Shown: positions 17,807 through 26,099, counted from the first letter of the stretch. The stretch is 40,992 nt of DNA from Actinomycetes bacterium (GCA_025964575.1 JAOPYO010000196.1:1-40992); one strand, 5' to 3'. The notes: generated from the letters alone by a model not told the origin. Numbers and translations are program-made.

Positions 17807-19291
17807 ATGGAAGCGATCGTTGGGATCAGCCATGGCAAAGTCCGAGGCAGCGTGCGGGACGGCGTGGCCGCTTTTCTGGGGATTCCCTATGCCGAGCCGC
17901 CGTTCGGCGCCCATCGGTTCGCCGCGCCCCAGCCAGTACAGCCGTGGGACGGGATCCGCGACGCCCTGGAGTACGGGCCCACCGCCCCGAAGCCGGGCTA
18001 TGTGCCGCCGTTCAGCGAGCTGCTGCCGGACCCACAGATCCCCGGCGGGGACTGCCTCAACCTCAACGTCTGGACGCCGGAGGCGGAGGGCTCCGGGCTG
18101 CCGGTGCTGGTGTGGATCCATGGCGGGGCCTTCCGCAACGGCTCCGGGGCGGTGCCGCTCTACAACGGTGCGAACTTCGCCCGCGACGGGGTGGTCTGCG
18201 TGACGATCAACTACCGGCTGGGAGTGGAGGGCTTCGCCCACCTCCCCGGGGCGCCGTCCAACCGCGGGCTGCTGGACCAGATCGCAGCGTTGACGTGGGT
18301 GCAGGAGAACATCGCGGCGTTCGGCGGCGACCCGGGCAACGTCACGGTCTTCGGTGAGTCGGCCGGCGCCATGAGCGTCACCACCCTGCTCTCCCTGGAT
18401 CTGTCTCGGGAGCGAGGCCTGTTCAGGCGGGCGATCTCACAGAGTGGGGCAGGAGAGATCGCACAGGACCCCGGGGACGCACTGCTCGTCACCAAGGAGC
18501 TCGCCTGGCGCCTCGGCGTCGAGCCGACCGCCGAGGCGTTCGCCACCCTGGACCCGGCGACGATCATCCCGATCCAGGCCGCTGTCGCCGCCGAGATCAC
18601 GGCGCTCCCCGACCCTGTCCGGTGGGGCCGGACCACCGCTTCCAGCGGTATGGCCATGATGCCGATCCTGGACGGCGAACTGCTGACCCGCCGGCCTGTC
18701 GACGCCATCACCGCCGGAGCGGGCAGCGATGTCGATCTGCTGATCGGCTACACCTCCGAGGAGTTCCGGCTCTTCCTGGTGCCGACCGGAGTAGCCAAGG
18801 TCGTCAACGCCGACATCGCCGTGGCCGTCCTCAACGGCCTGGGCATGGACCCGGCACTGGCCGCCGCCTACCAGGCCACGATTCCCGGTGGCGCGCTCGG
18901 CGATGCGTTGTGCGCGGTCATCACGGACGGCATGTTTCGGGTCCCGGCTCACCGGGTCGCCGAGCGCCATGCCGCCGCTCCGACGTACATGTACGAGTTC
19001 GCCTGGCGGACCCCGGAACGGGACATGGGCGCCTGCCATGCGCTGGAGATCGGCTTCGTCTTCGACAACCTCCACAGGCCCGAAGGGTCGGCGCTCGCCG
19101 GTCCCAACCCGCCGCAGGACCTCGCCACCGCGATGCACCGCGCCTGGATCGACTTCGCCACCCATGGAGATCCCGGTTGGACCCGCTTCGACCCGGAGAC
19201 CCGTCCCGTCAAGGTCTTCGACGGCACCGCCGACGAGATCGTCCTCGACCCCCACGCCGCCGAGCGCGAGCTATGGCCCCGCGTCCCCTGA
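17807..19291 (+). CDS. Type-B carboxylesterase
   Basis: 494 residues from ATG 17807, 5 nt after AGGAGG; the GTG at 17801 lies inside the ribosome-binding site and is unlikely. Carboxylesterase type-B hallmarks: FLGIPYAEPPFGAHRF near the N-terminus, DCLNLNVW, oxyanion loop WIHGGAF, and nucleophile elbow FGESAGA with Ser at about 185. The acidic residue is probably in GYTSEEFRLF and the catalytic His in ACHALEIGFVF. No signal peptide is seen, so it is cytoplasmic. Placed just behind a complete importer, it may hydrolyse an imported ester or carbamate; this is inferred from position. Confidence 0.9.
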   Translation: MEAIVGISHGKVRGSVRDGVAAFLGIPYAEPPFGAHRFAAPQPVQPWDGIRDALEYGPTAPKPGYVPPFSELLPDPQIPGGDCLNLNVWTPEAEGSGLPVLVWIHGGAFRNGSGAVPLYNGANFARDGVVCVTINYRLGVEGFAHLPGAPSNRGLLDQIAALTWVQENIAAFGGDPGNVTVFGESAGAMSVTTLLSLDLSRERGLFRRAISQSGAGEIAQDPGDALLVTKELAWRLGVEPTAEAFATLDPATIIPIQAAVAAEITALPDPVRWGRTTASSGMAMMPILDGELLTRRPVDAITAGAGSDVDLLIGYTSEEFRLFLVPTGVAKVVNADIAVAVLNGLGMDPALAAAYQATIPGGALGDALCAVITDGMFRVPAHRVAERHAAAPTYMYEFAWRTPERDMGACHALEIGFVFDNLHRPEGSALAGPNPPQDLATAMHRAWIDFATHGDPGWTRFDPETRPVKVFDGTADEIVLDPHAAERELWPRVP

Positions 19292-19301
19292 AACCCCACT
19301 C

Positions 19302-19379
19302 CCCGCCGTGATCGTGCAGTTTGGGTCGACGGGTACAGTCTTCTGACCGCCTCCGGCGCGACGCAAAGATCACGGCGGG
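19302..19379. repeat. Palindromic-ended element between convergent genes
   Basis: A segment with 12-bp perfect terminal inverted repeats CCCGCCGTGATC/GATCACGGCGGG fills the gap between the esterase and LhgO-like stop codons. Its inner 69 bp (19307-19375) matches in length, ends (CGTGATC...GCAAAGATCACGG) and part of the interior (CGCCTCCG) the 70-bp element at 33938-34007 inside cydC. It may double as a bidirectional terminator. Confidence 0.6.
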
Positions 19380-19389
19380 TGATCGAATC

Positions 19390-20580
19390 TCAGTTGGTGA
19401 GGACCTGGTCGGCGATGTATTCGGCGATGGCCAGCGAGGAGGTCGCGGCGGGGGAGGGGGCGTTGCGGACGGTCACGATCGGGCCGACCCGGCCGATGCG
19501 GAAGTCGTCCACCAGAGAGCCGTCCCGGTCGACGGCCTGGGCTCGCACGCCCGCGGGAGCGGGCACCACGTCGGCCACCGTCAGCTCGGGCACGAACGAC
19601 CGGGCCGCCGCGACGAAGGCGTGCTTCGAGACCGAGCCGTACATCTCCTTCAGACCGGTCCGCCAGTGCTGCCGCGCCAGCGGCCGAAAGCCGGGCCAGC
19701 TCAGCGTCTCCCAGAGGTCGCGCGGGTGGAGGTCGCGACGCCGGTAACCCTCGCGGGCCAGTGCCAGCACCGCGTTGGGGCCGATGTCCACGCCGCCGTC
19801 CACCCGGCGGGTGAAGTGCACCCCGAGGAAGGGGTAGCGCGGGTCCGGAACCGGATAGATCAGCCCCCGGACGAGGGAAGTACGGGAGGGCACGAGGCGG
19901 TAGTACTCGCCGCGGAACGGCACGATCGCCGGACCGTCGGTGTCCCCGGCCAGCCGGGCCACCCGGTCGGACTGCAATCCAGCACAGACCACCAGCAGGT
20001 CGAAGGTCAGTGCCTCCTGGGAGGACGCGACGACGACCTCGGAACCGGCCCGTACGATCCGTACGACCTCGAAACCCAGCCGCACCGAACCGCCCGCGGC
20101 CACCACCTCGGCGGCCAGGGCCTGGGTCACGGCCGGGAAATCGACGATCGCGGTGCGCGGAGAGTGCAGCGCGGCCACCCCGGTGGCATGCGGCTCGATC
20201 TCACGCAGTTCGGCGGCCGACAGCCAGCGCAGATCAGGTACGCCGTTCTCGGTGGCCCGGCGCTGGATCTCCCGGAGCGGCCGCAGCTCGGCTTCGGTGC
20301 GGGCCACGACGAGCTTGCCGCACTCGTCGTAGGGAAGCTCATGCTCGGCGCAGAACTTCTCCAGCAGCCCGATGCCACGGCGGCACAGCCGGGCCTTCAG
20401 CGAGCCCGGCTGGTAGTACAGGCCGGCGTGCGCCACTCCGCTGTTGTGGCCGGTCTGATGGGCGGCGACCCGGTCCTCCTTGTCCAGGACGGTCACCTGT
20501 GCCCCGAGCTGAGTGAGGCGGCGGGCCACCGCCAGGCCGAGGATGCCGGCGCCCACGACTCCGATCCGAGGTTCGGTCAC
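19390..20580 (-). CDS. lhgO: L-2-hydroxyglutarate oxidase-like FAD-dependent oxidoreductase
   Basis: 396 residues from the GTG at 20580 (VTEPRIGVVGAG). An ATG at 20613 gives 11 extra residues but would include the inverted repeat upstream. The N-terminal Rossmann motif GVVGAGILGLAVARRL binds FAD, and the glutamate-equivalent strand end is VTVLDKED. Motifs of the LhgO/YgaF branch of the DAO superfamily follow: HNSGVAHAGLYYQPGSLKA, VPFRGEYYRL, FLGVHFTRRVDGGVDIGPNA and GVRAQAVDRDGSLVDDF near the C-terminus. Expected reaction: oxidation of L-2-hydroxyglutarate to 2-oxoglutarate. No partner genes lie next to it. Confidence 0.85.
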   Translation of the reverse strand: MTEPRIGVVGAGILGLAVARRLTQLGAQVTVLDKEDRVAAHQTGHNSGVAHAGLYYQPGSLKARLCRRGIGLLEKFCAEHELPYDECGKLVVARTEAELRPLREIQRRATENGVPDLRWLSAAELREIEPHATGVAALHSPRTAIVDFPAVTQALAAEVVAAGGSVRLGFEVVRIVRAGSEVVVASSQEALTFDLLVVCAGLQSDRVARLAGDTDGPAIVPFRGEYYRLVPSRTSLVRGLIYPVPDPRYPFLGVHFTRRVDGGVDIGPNAVLALAREGYRRRDLHPRDLWETLSWPGFRPLARQHWRTGLKEMYGSVSKHAFVAAARSFVPELTVADVVPAPAGVRAQAVDRDGSLVDDFRIGRVGPIVTVRNAPSPAATSSLAIAEYIADQVLTN

Positions 20581-20601
20581 GCAAGGACGATAACTCGCAT
20601 T

Positions 20602-20636
20602 GAAAGCATCCAAGGCCTCGAGCCCGAGATGCTTTC
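20602..20636. promoter_or_regulatory. Inverted repeat upstream of lhgO
   Basis: GAAAGCATC (20602-20610) and GATGCTTTC (20628-20636) are perfect 9-bp arms around 17 bp that contain GGCCTCGAGCCC. The dyad lies 22-56 bp upstream of the chosen GTG start, an operator-like position; it also lies 21 bp downstream of the small membrane protein stop region on the other side. Function is inferred. Confidence 0.4.
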
Positions 20637-20657
20637 GCTACGGTCTGTCGGCTCGGC

Positions 20658-20849
20658 TCAGCTGCCGAGCCGCTTGCGCCCCTGTGCCCTGACCCGCTTG
20701 CGCTGCGAAGGGTCGAGCATGAGGTAGCTGGCGACGGGTAGTCCGATGGCGCCCAGGATGATCAAAGCCGAGATCCACCAGGGCAGGATCAGGTAGGCGA
20801 GCAGCCCGATGGCCACCCCACCAATGACGATCTTCGTACGCGACGACAT
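20658..20849 (-). CDS. Small two-TM membrane protein
   Basis: 63 residues from the ATG at 20849 (MSSRTKIVIGG), with GGAAGG about 10 nt upstream; a TTG start at 20867 is less likely. Two hydrophobic segments (IVIGGVAIGLLAYLILPWW and ISALIILGAIGLPVASYLML) are separated by almost no loop, so it is a short hairpin. The C-terminal tail is very basic (PSQRKRVRAQGRKRLGS) and cytoplasmic by the positive-inside rule. No function is recognised. It lies 101 bp downstream of hisN on the same strand. Confidence 0.65.
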   Translation of the reverse strand: MSSRTKIVIGGVAIGLLAYLILPWWISALIILGAIGLPVASYLMLDPSQRKRVRAQGRKRLGS

Positions 20850-20950
20850 GTCGCCCACCTTCCGCAAGAGCTGCTACCCAGGGAACGGCTGCGCCCCGAT
20901 GGTGGTTCCACGATATATCGCGAATCCAGCGATGTCTTCGTCGCGAGGAC

Positions 20951-21754
20951 TCAGACTCGCAGGGTGAGCGGGCCGCCGCCGAGGGTGCGCAGCACCTCGC
21001 TGTGCAGGTGGGCATTGGTGCAGATGACGCTGCCACCGTCCGGGCTGGGCACTCCGGACAGGTCGGTGAAGATCCCGCCGGCCTCCTCCACGATGACCTG
21101 CAGGGCTGCCAGGTCCCAGAGGCTGACCTCGGGCTCGGTGGAGATGTCGACGGCGCCCTCGGCGACCATCATGTGCGACCAGAAGTCGCCGAAGGCACGA
21201 GTGCGCCACACCGACCGGGTGAGGTTCATGAAGTTGCCCAGCCTGCCCTGGTCCTCCCAGCCACCGAGGCTGGAGAACGACAGAGAGGCGTCGGACAGTT
21301 CCGTTACCGAGGAGACCTGCAGTCGGCTGGCCTTGGCCAGGCTCCGGCCGGTCCAGGCGCCGCCGTCGCGCGCCGCCCACCAGCGCCGGCCGAGGGCGGG
21401 GGCCGAGACGAGGCCGACGACGACCCGGTCCTCGTCCATCAGCGCGATGAGGGTGGCCCACACGGGCACGCCCCGCACGAAGTTCTTGGTGGCGTCGATC
21501 GGATCGATCACCCAGCAACGGGCACCGTAACCGGTCTTGCCGTATTCCTCGCCCAGCACGGCATCGCGTGGACGTGCGCGTTTGAGGGTGCCGCGGATCT
21601 GATCCTCGACCATACGGTCGGCATCGCTCACCGGGGTCAGGTCCGGTTTGGTCTCGATCCGCAGGTCGAGAGCACGGAACCGCCGGCTCGTGATGTCGTC
21701 GGCCGCGTCCGCCAGCACATGCGCGAGACGCAGATCATCGGAGTAGCCCGCCAC
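20951..21754 (-). CDS. hisN: Histidinol-phosphatase, inositol-monophosphatase type
   Basis: 267 residues from GTG 21754 (VAGYSDDLRLAH), matching the usual HisN length. The metal-binding motifs of the family are intact: GEEYG, the WVIDPIDATKNFVRG block and WDLAALQVIVEEAGG. The N-terminal ETKPDLTPVSDADR is typical of the actinobacterial HisN branch. The enzyme dephosphorylates L-histidinol phosphate in histidine synthesis; related members act on inositol or other phosphates, so the substrate is by family branch. The start lacks a Shine-Dalgarno sequence and is only 48 bp from a divergent gene, so a leaderless transcript is possible. Confidence 0.85.
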   Translation of the reverse strand: MAGYSDDLRLAHVLADAADDITSRRFRALDLRIETKPDLTPVSDADRMVEDQIRGTLKRARPRDAVLGEEYGKTGYGARCWVIDPIDATKNFVRGVPVWATLIALMDEDRVVVGLVSAPALGRRWWAARDGGAWTGRSLAKASRLQVSSVTELSDASLSFSSLGGWEDQGRLGNFMNLTRSVWRTRAFGDFWSHMMVAEGAVDISTEPEVSLWDLAALQVIVEEAGGIFTDLSGVPSPDGGSVICTNAHLHSEVLRTLGGGPLTLRV

Positions 21755-21802
21755 GACGTGCCACGCTACCGCGATCACGGCCCGCAGAGACAGACTGTGA
21801 GG

Positions 21803-22501
21803 ATGGACGACTCGACATATCCGGAGCTGCCGACCCCGGCCCTCCTTTTCGATCTTGACGGTACGTTGATCGACAGTGTCTATCAACATGTCATCGCCTG
21901 GCGATCCGCCCTCTCCAGCGTGGGCATCGACCTTTCGGTATGGCGGATTCACCGCCGGATCGGGATGAGCGGCGGGCTGTTCGTCTCGGCGTTGCTGCGG
22001 GAGACGGGTGTTTCGCTGACCGGGGACGAGATCGAGGAACTGCAGAAGATCCATGCCAAGGCCTATCTCGCTCAGCTCGGCACCGTGCGCCCACTGCCGG
22101 GAGCGGGGGACCTGCTGGCCCTCCTCACCGATGAGGGCGTTCCCTGGGCGATCGCGACCAGCGGCCGCGCGGAGACCGCTCGCTCGGCCCTGGGGCTGCT
22201 CGGCCTGCCTGAGAACACTCCGATGATCACTCGTGACCAGGTGAAGCACGCCAAGCCCAACCCGGACCTGTTCCTCGCCGCGGCGGCGCGGCTGAACATC
22301 GATCCTCGGCACACGATGGTGGTCGGTGACAGTGTGTGGGATCTGCTGGCCGCGCGGCGGGCAGGCTCGCTCGGCATTGGGATGATGTCCGGCGGCTATG
22401 GCAGGGAGGAGCTGGAACGTGCCGGCGCCTTCCGCGTCTACCGAGACCCCTTGGACATGCTGACCCGCCTCGACGAACTCGGCCTCCGCCTGGCCATCTG
22501 A
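21803..22501 (+). CDS. HAD-superfamily (subfamily IA) phosphatase
   Basis: 232 residues from ATG 21803; the in-frame GTG at 21797 is an alternative. All four HAD motifs are present: LLFDLDGTLIDS with the nucleophile Asp, Ser in IATSGRAE, Lys in KHAKPNPD and the acidic VVGDSVWDLLAA. A helical cap follows motif I, as in phosphoglycolate-phosphatase and beta-phosphoglucomutase relatives. The substrate is not determinable. It is divergent from hisN with a 48-bp gap, so the two promoters overlap. Confidence 0.85.
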   Translation: MDDSTYPELPTPALLFDLDGTLIDSVYQHVIAWRSALSSVGIDLSVWRIHRRIGMSGGLFVSALLRETGVSLTGDEIEELQKIHAKAYLAQLGTVRPLPGAGDLLALLTDEGVPWAIATSGRAETARSALGLLGLPENTPMITRDQVKHAKPNPDLFLAAAARLNIDPRHTMVVGDSVWDLLAARRAGSLGIGMMSGGYGREELERAGAFRVYRDPLDMLTRLDELGLRLAI

Positions 22502-22541
22502 CCCGATGGACTCCTACCCAGTCGTGATCTTGGGCGCAGTT

Positions 22542-22591
22542 GGTTGTGTTTTCCAACCTTCTAATGAGATAGTGGGTTGGGGTTTCCAACC
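22542..22591. promoter_or_regulatory. Paired operators upstream of thiolase (HxlR-type motif)
   Basis: Two 17-bp dyads with the form GGTTG-N7-CAACC: GGTTGTGTTTTCCAACC (22542-22558) and GGTTGGGGTTTCCAACC (22575-22591). Their centres are 33 bp apart, about three helical turns, so two dimers could sit on one face. The proximal copy ends 14 bp before the thiolase ATG, overlapping the start of the leader. A third copy precedes the HxlR regulator gene. Confidence 0.7.
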
Positions 22592-22605
22592 TTTGAGGAG
22601 AGGTC

Positions 22606-23763
22606 ATGCGAGACGCGGTGATCATCGAGGCGGTACGCACACCGATCGGTAAGGGCAAGGCGAATGGTGCGCTGGCCGCGGAGCATCCAGTGGACCTGCT
22701 CGCCCGTACACTCCAGGCGCTCATTGAGCGCACCGGCCTGGACCCGGCGCTCGTGGACGACGTCGTCGGCGGGTGCGTCACCCAAGTGGGGGACCAGGCG
22801 GCCAACCTCACCCGGACGGCGGTGCTCGCCGCGGGCTTCCCGGAGAGCGTGCCCGCCATGACCGTGGACCGGCAGTGCGGTTCCTCCCAGCAGGCGGCGC
22901 ACATCGCCGCGCAGGGTGTGCTCAGCGGGGCCTACGACATCGCGATCGCCTGTGGCGTGGAGTCGATGTCGCGGGTGCCGATGGGCGCTTCGGTGCTGCC
23001 CGGTTCGAATCCGTACGCTCCGCTGGCCTCGCGCTATCCGGAGGGGCTGGTCGGGCAGGGGATCAGCGCCGAGCTCATCGCCGCCCAGTGGAAGATCACC
23101 AGGGAGGAGCAGGACGCCTTCGCCCTCGAATCGCACCGGCGCGCGGCCGCTGCCTGGGACCACGGCGAGTTCTCCCGTGAGCTGGCCTGGCTGTCACGTG
23201 ACGAGACCGTACGGCCTGGAACCTCACTGGAGGCGCTCGCCGGGCTCAAGCCCGCCTTCTACGACCCGGCCCTCGAGGCGCGGTTCCCCGAGATCGGCTG
23301 GCATGTGACGGCCGGCAACAGCTCTCCGATCAACGATGGCGCGGCCGCAGTGCTGATCATGGAGGCCGGGGTGGCCGCCCGCCTCGGGTTGCGGCCACGC
23401 GCCCGCTTCCGTTCGTTCGCGGTGGTCGGCGATGATCCGCTGCTCATGCTCACCGCGATCGTGCCCGCGACCGCCAAGGTGCTGGCGCGGTCTGGACTGC
23501 GGCTCGAGGACATCGACCTCTTCGAGGTCAACGAGGCGTTCGCATCGGTCGTCCTGGCCTGGCAGCGCGAGACCGGCGCTCCTCTGGACAGGGTCAATGT
23601 ACGGGGCGGAGCGATCGCGATCGGCCATCCGCTCGGAGGCAGCGGCGCCCGCATCATGACCACCCTCCTGCACGCCATGGAGGACCGTGGTGCCCGGCTG
23701 GGCCTGCAGACCATGTGCGAGGCCGGCGGCCTCGCCAACGCCACCATCCTCGAGCTCCTCTAG
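22606..23763 (+). CDS. Thiolase (acetyl-CoA C-acyltransferase family)
   Basis: 385 residues, with GAGGAGAGG ahead of ATG 22606. The acyl-accepting Cys91 lies in TVDRQCGSSQQ; NEAFA, the base His341 in IGHPLGGSG and Cys371 in TMCEAGGLANA complete the active site, so it should be catalytic. The QCGSSQQA and CEAGGLANA variants resemble the FadA-like thiolases of actinobacterial fatty-acid and steroid side-chain degradation more than biosynthetic PhaA, but substrate length cannot be read from sequence. No other beta-oxidation genes are adjacent. Regulation by the neighbouring HxlR protein is suggested by shared operators. Confidence 0.9.
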   Translation: MRDAVIIEAVRTPIGKGKANGALAAEHPVDLLARTLQALIERTGLDPALVDDVVGGCVTQVGDQAANLTRTAVLAAGFPESVPAMTVDRQCGSSQQAAHIAAQGVLSGAYDIAIACGVESMSRVPMGASVLPGSNPYAPLASRYPEGLVGQGISAELIAAQWKITREEQDAFALESHRRAAAAWDHGEFSRELAWLSRDETVRPGTSLEALAGLKPAFYDPALEARFPEIGWHVTAGNSSPINDGAAAVLIMEAGVAARLGLRPRARFRSFAVVGDDPLLMLTAIVPATAKVLARSGLRLEDIDLFEVNEAFASVVLAWQRETGAPLDRVNVRGGAIAIGHPLGGSGARIMTTLLHAMEDRGARLGLQTMCEAGGLANATILELL

Positions 23764-23819
23764 GCGACCGGAGCGGTGAGTCGAGGGAAGATGCCCGGGG
23801 CCAGTGCCTACGAGCATTT

Positions 23820-23836
23820 AGTTGGAAAACACAACC
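23820..23836. promoter_or_regulatory. Third HxlR-type operator, upstream of regulator gene
   Basis: AGTTGGAAAACACAACC is the reverse complement of the distal thiolase operator except at one terminal base. It ends 20 bp before the ATG of the HxlR gene, a good position for autoregulation. Confidence 0.7.
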
Positions 23837-23856
23837 CGGTGTCGTAGCCTGAGTGC

Positions 23857-24303
23857 ATGCCTAGGAACGCGAATCCGCGCGAGTGCTCGATCGCCATGAC
23901 GCTTGAGCTGGTCGGTGAGCGCTGGTCCCTGCTGGCGATCCGCGAGCTGTCCCACGGTGTACGCCGGTTCGACCAGATCGCCTCCAACACCGGAGCCTCC
24001 CGGGACATTCTGACCACCCGGCTGCGCAAGCTCGAGCAGGGCGGTGTCATCGAGCGCCGCCCGTACAGCGACCGGCCGGTCCGCTACGAGTACCACCTCA
24101 CTCCGGCGGGGAACGAGCTCAATGACGTGCTGCTCACGCTGCTCAAGTGGGGTGACCGGCACCTCGCGGACGGCGACCCTCCGGTGCGGTTCCGGCATTC
24201 CTGTGGTGAGGTGCTTGATCCGGTCGTCGTATGCCGGGCCTGCGGTGAACCAGCGCGCCAGGGCGTACACTCTCCGACCGGTCGTGGTGTTGCGGGCTTC
24301 TAG
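23857..24303 (+). CDS. HxlR-family transcriptional regulator
   Basis: 148 residues. The HxlR winged helix is clear: an N-terminal CSIAMTLELVGERWSLLAIRELSHG with the family cysteine, recognition region FDQIASNTGASRDILTTRLRKLEQGGVIERRPY, and the wing RYEYHLTPAG. A C-terminal extension holds HSCGEVLDPVVVCRACGEPA, which could bind zinc through Cys/His; many short HxlR proteins lack it. No Shine-Dalgarno sequence precedes the ATG, so a leaderless mRNA is likely. Its gene and the thiolase gene share a dyad, so it is the probable repressor or redox/ligand-responsive switch for both. Confidence 0.88.
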   Translation: MPRNANPRECSIAMTLELVGERWSLLAIRELSHGVRRFDQIASNTGASRDILTTRLRKLEQGGVIERRPYSDRPVRYEYHLTPAGNELNDVLLTLLKWGDRHLADGDPPVRFRHSCGEVLDPVVVCRACGEPARQGVHSPTGRGVAGF

Positions 24304-24330
24304 ACACCCGCAGGGTGGGAGCATGGGCCC

Positions 24331-25176
24331 ATGTCTCAAGACCTGCCGGCCTGGGTGGCGGAACTGACCGATCCCCGTCGCGCGACCACGCTCGATGAGC
24401 TCGCGGACCGCCTCGTACCTCTCGCCGAACACTCCATCGACGTATCGCGGCGGCTGCAGGTCCTGCTCAACGAGCTGAACGAGCCGTTCAAGCGCGAAGC
24501 GCTGTACGACCGGGCGGAGCGGCTCAAGAACCGCGCGGACGAAGCATTCGGCGAGGTCACCCGGGAGATCGTCGCGTCCGGGGAGCAGCGGTTGGACCGG
24601 GTCTGGGCTGCGTGGCAGGAGCGGGCCGCAGGCGAGCCGGAAGACACGTTGCGGCAGCGGCTGGCCACCGATGTGGTCCCGGCTCTCAGAAAGCAGGAGC
24701 GCGCCATCGCCGAGGAGGTCGGCGAGCGGACCGCGGTTGCTCTCGAGGTGGCCACCCAGACCCTGCTGGCCCGCGTCGAGCAACTGGCCGTAGCGGTGAC
24801 GGGCCTGATCCATGATGTGCTGCCGCTCGCCCATGAGGGGCTCGGCCTGGCCGGCCGGATCTCCGGGCTGGCGGCCAAGGTGCGGGAACTGCGCGACGGG
24901 CGCCTGGAACTGCCCGAGCCGTTGCGCGAGGCGGCGGCCGGAACGGCGGACTCCTACAACGGCACGGTCGCCCGGCTCGAACTGGAGTGGGCCACGCTGG
25001 GCTCGCGGGCAGCCATCGTACGGGCCGCGCTGCGAGCTGCGGAGGAGACGGCGTTCAGTGAGGTCACGGCAGAGATGACCGAGTGCGTCGAAGAATTGGC
25101 TCAGTCTCACATCAAGGTGCTGAATGACGCGGAAACGCAGGCCATGATTCTCCTAGACGAACTTATTGCCGACTAA
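24331..25176 (+). CDS. All-helical protein of unknown function
   Basis: 281 residues, starting 27 bp after the HxlR gene with GGGAG upstream. It is nearly all predicted helix, rich in Leu, Ala, Glu and Arg, with no cysteines, signal peptide or clear membrane segment; long amphipathic stretches (for example 34-110 and 130-185) look like coiled coil. Ala/Leu-rich AVAVTGLIHDVLPLAHEGLG is the most hydrophobic part. I do not recognise a family. The spacing allows co-transcription with the HxlR gene. Confidence 0.65.
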   Translation: MSQDLPAWVAELTDPRRATTLDELADRLVPLAEHSIDVSRRLQVLLNELNEPFKREALYDRAERLKNRADEAFGEVTREIVASGEQRLDRVWAAWQERAAGEPEDTLRQRLATDVVPALRKQERAIAEEVGERTAVALEVATQTLLARVEQLAVAVTGLIHDVLPLAHEGLGLAGRISGLAAKVRELRDGRLELPEPLREAAAGTADSYNGTVARLELEWATLGSRAAIVRAALRAAEETAFSEVTAEMTECVEELAQSHIKVLNDAETQAMILLDELIAD

Positions 25177-25195
25177 ACCAGGCCAAACCGGACAT

Positions 25196-25551
25196 AGCAT
25201 CCGTTATGACATCCCACTGACCATTGCCAGCGCGCTCATCGCCGTCGTGGTCGTGGGCGCCGGCCTATTCATCGTCGGGTTCAGGGGCCGCGCTTCGGAC
25301 CGCTGTTGTTGGGCGGCCTGATCACCGGCTGCGGCGTGGCGATCATGCACTACACGGGCATGGCGGCGATGGAGGTGCACACCGAGGCGAACCCGGGGAT
25401 GCCCGCGGGCGCTGGTGCAATGGATCTGCTGGTGCCGCTCATCCTCGGCGTCAGCATGGTCACGGCGGTCCTGTTGCTGACGATCGGCGTCTCCCCCAGC
25501 GAGGCCGAGCGGCGCTACGACGAGCGGCTGGCTCAGCGCCGGGCGCTGTGA
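25196..25551 (+). pseudogene. Truncated and frameshifted MHYT-domain sensor relic
   Basis: One frame (from about 25202) reads RYDIPLTIASALIAVVVVGA followed by GLFIVGFR; the +2-shifted frame continues GPRFGPLLLGGLITGCGV, then AIMHYTGMAAMEV. Joined at the GGGG run near 25288, these make a normal MHYT unit: two membrane helices and the MHYTGMAAM motif that is thought to bind metal for diatomic gas or redox sensing. A further helix and a short charged tail end at 25551. The start of the protein is missing and the reading frame is broken, so this is a decayed fragment unless the shift is a sequencing error. Confidence 0.7.
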
Positions 25552-25613
25552 TGCTCCAGCTCGCCGGCGACCAGGTGTCGATGTTCCGCACCTGCATCAT
25601 CACTGTCGGTCGT

Positions 25614-26099
25614 TCAGTTGTGGAAGGGAGAGAGCGCCTTGTTGCCGTTGCCGCCCTCGATCTCGGCGGCCTGGCTGTGCAGGTTCTCTGAGACCCGGTG
25701 CAGCAGGGCGATGAGCTGGGCCCGCTCGTCGTCGCTGAAGGCGGCGGACATCCGCCGCTCGATGGTGGTGGCCGCTCGGTCTGCGATCTCCAGTGCCGTC
25801 GCCCCCGCCTCGGTCAGCCGGGCCTCCAGCACGTTCTTGTGCCAGGGATGCTGGCTGCGCTCCACCAGGCCCTTGGCCTCCAGGTTGGTGAGGACCGTGG
25901 CCATGGATTGCGGGGTGACCAGGCAGGCACGGGCCAGCGCCGCGGCCGACATCCCGGGGTTGTCAGCGAGGTAGAACAGCGCTGCGTATTGCGGAACGGT
26001 CAGCCCGGACGGCTTGACCGCCGCGTTCTTGATGGCCATCAGCTCCTGCTCCACGCGCTTGACGTGGTGACCGACGCGATCCTCCGGGTCCATCCTCAT
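25614..26099 (-). CDS. MarR-family transcriptional regulator
   Basis: 161 residues from ATG 26099 (MRMDPEDRVG); 26093 is an alternative. The MarR fold is clear: an N-terminal dimer helix, LTVPQYAALFYLADNPGMSAAALARACLVTPQSMATVLTNLEAKGLVERSQ as helix-turn-helix, a wing (KNVLEARLTEAGATAL), and C-terminal dimerisation helices. No cysteine sits near the N-terminus, so it is not an obvious thiol-based sensor. A dyad lies 29-51 bp upstream of the start and suggests autoregulation. The ligand is unknown. Confidence 0.88.
   Translation of the reverse strand: MRMDPEDRVGHHVKRVEQELMAIKNAAVKPSGLTVPQYAALFYLADNPGMSAAALARACLVTPQSMATVLTNLEAKGLVERSQHPWHKNVLEARLTEAGATALEIADRAATTIERRMSAAFSDDERAQLIALLHRVSENLHSQAAEIEGGNGNKALSPFHN

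Noticed and set aside
22523..22537. CGTGATCTTGGGCGC as another copy of the 70-bp element
   Set aside because: Only about 9 bp of the left end match and no right end is present; chance cannot be excluded.
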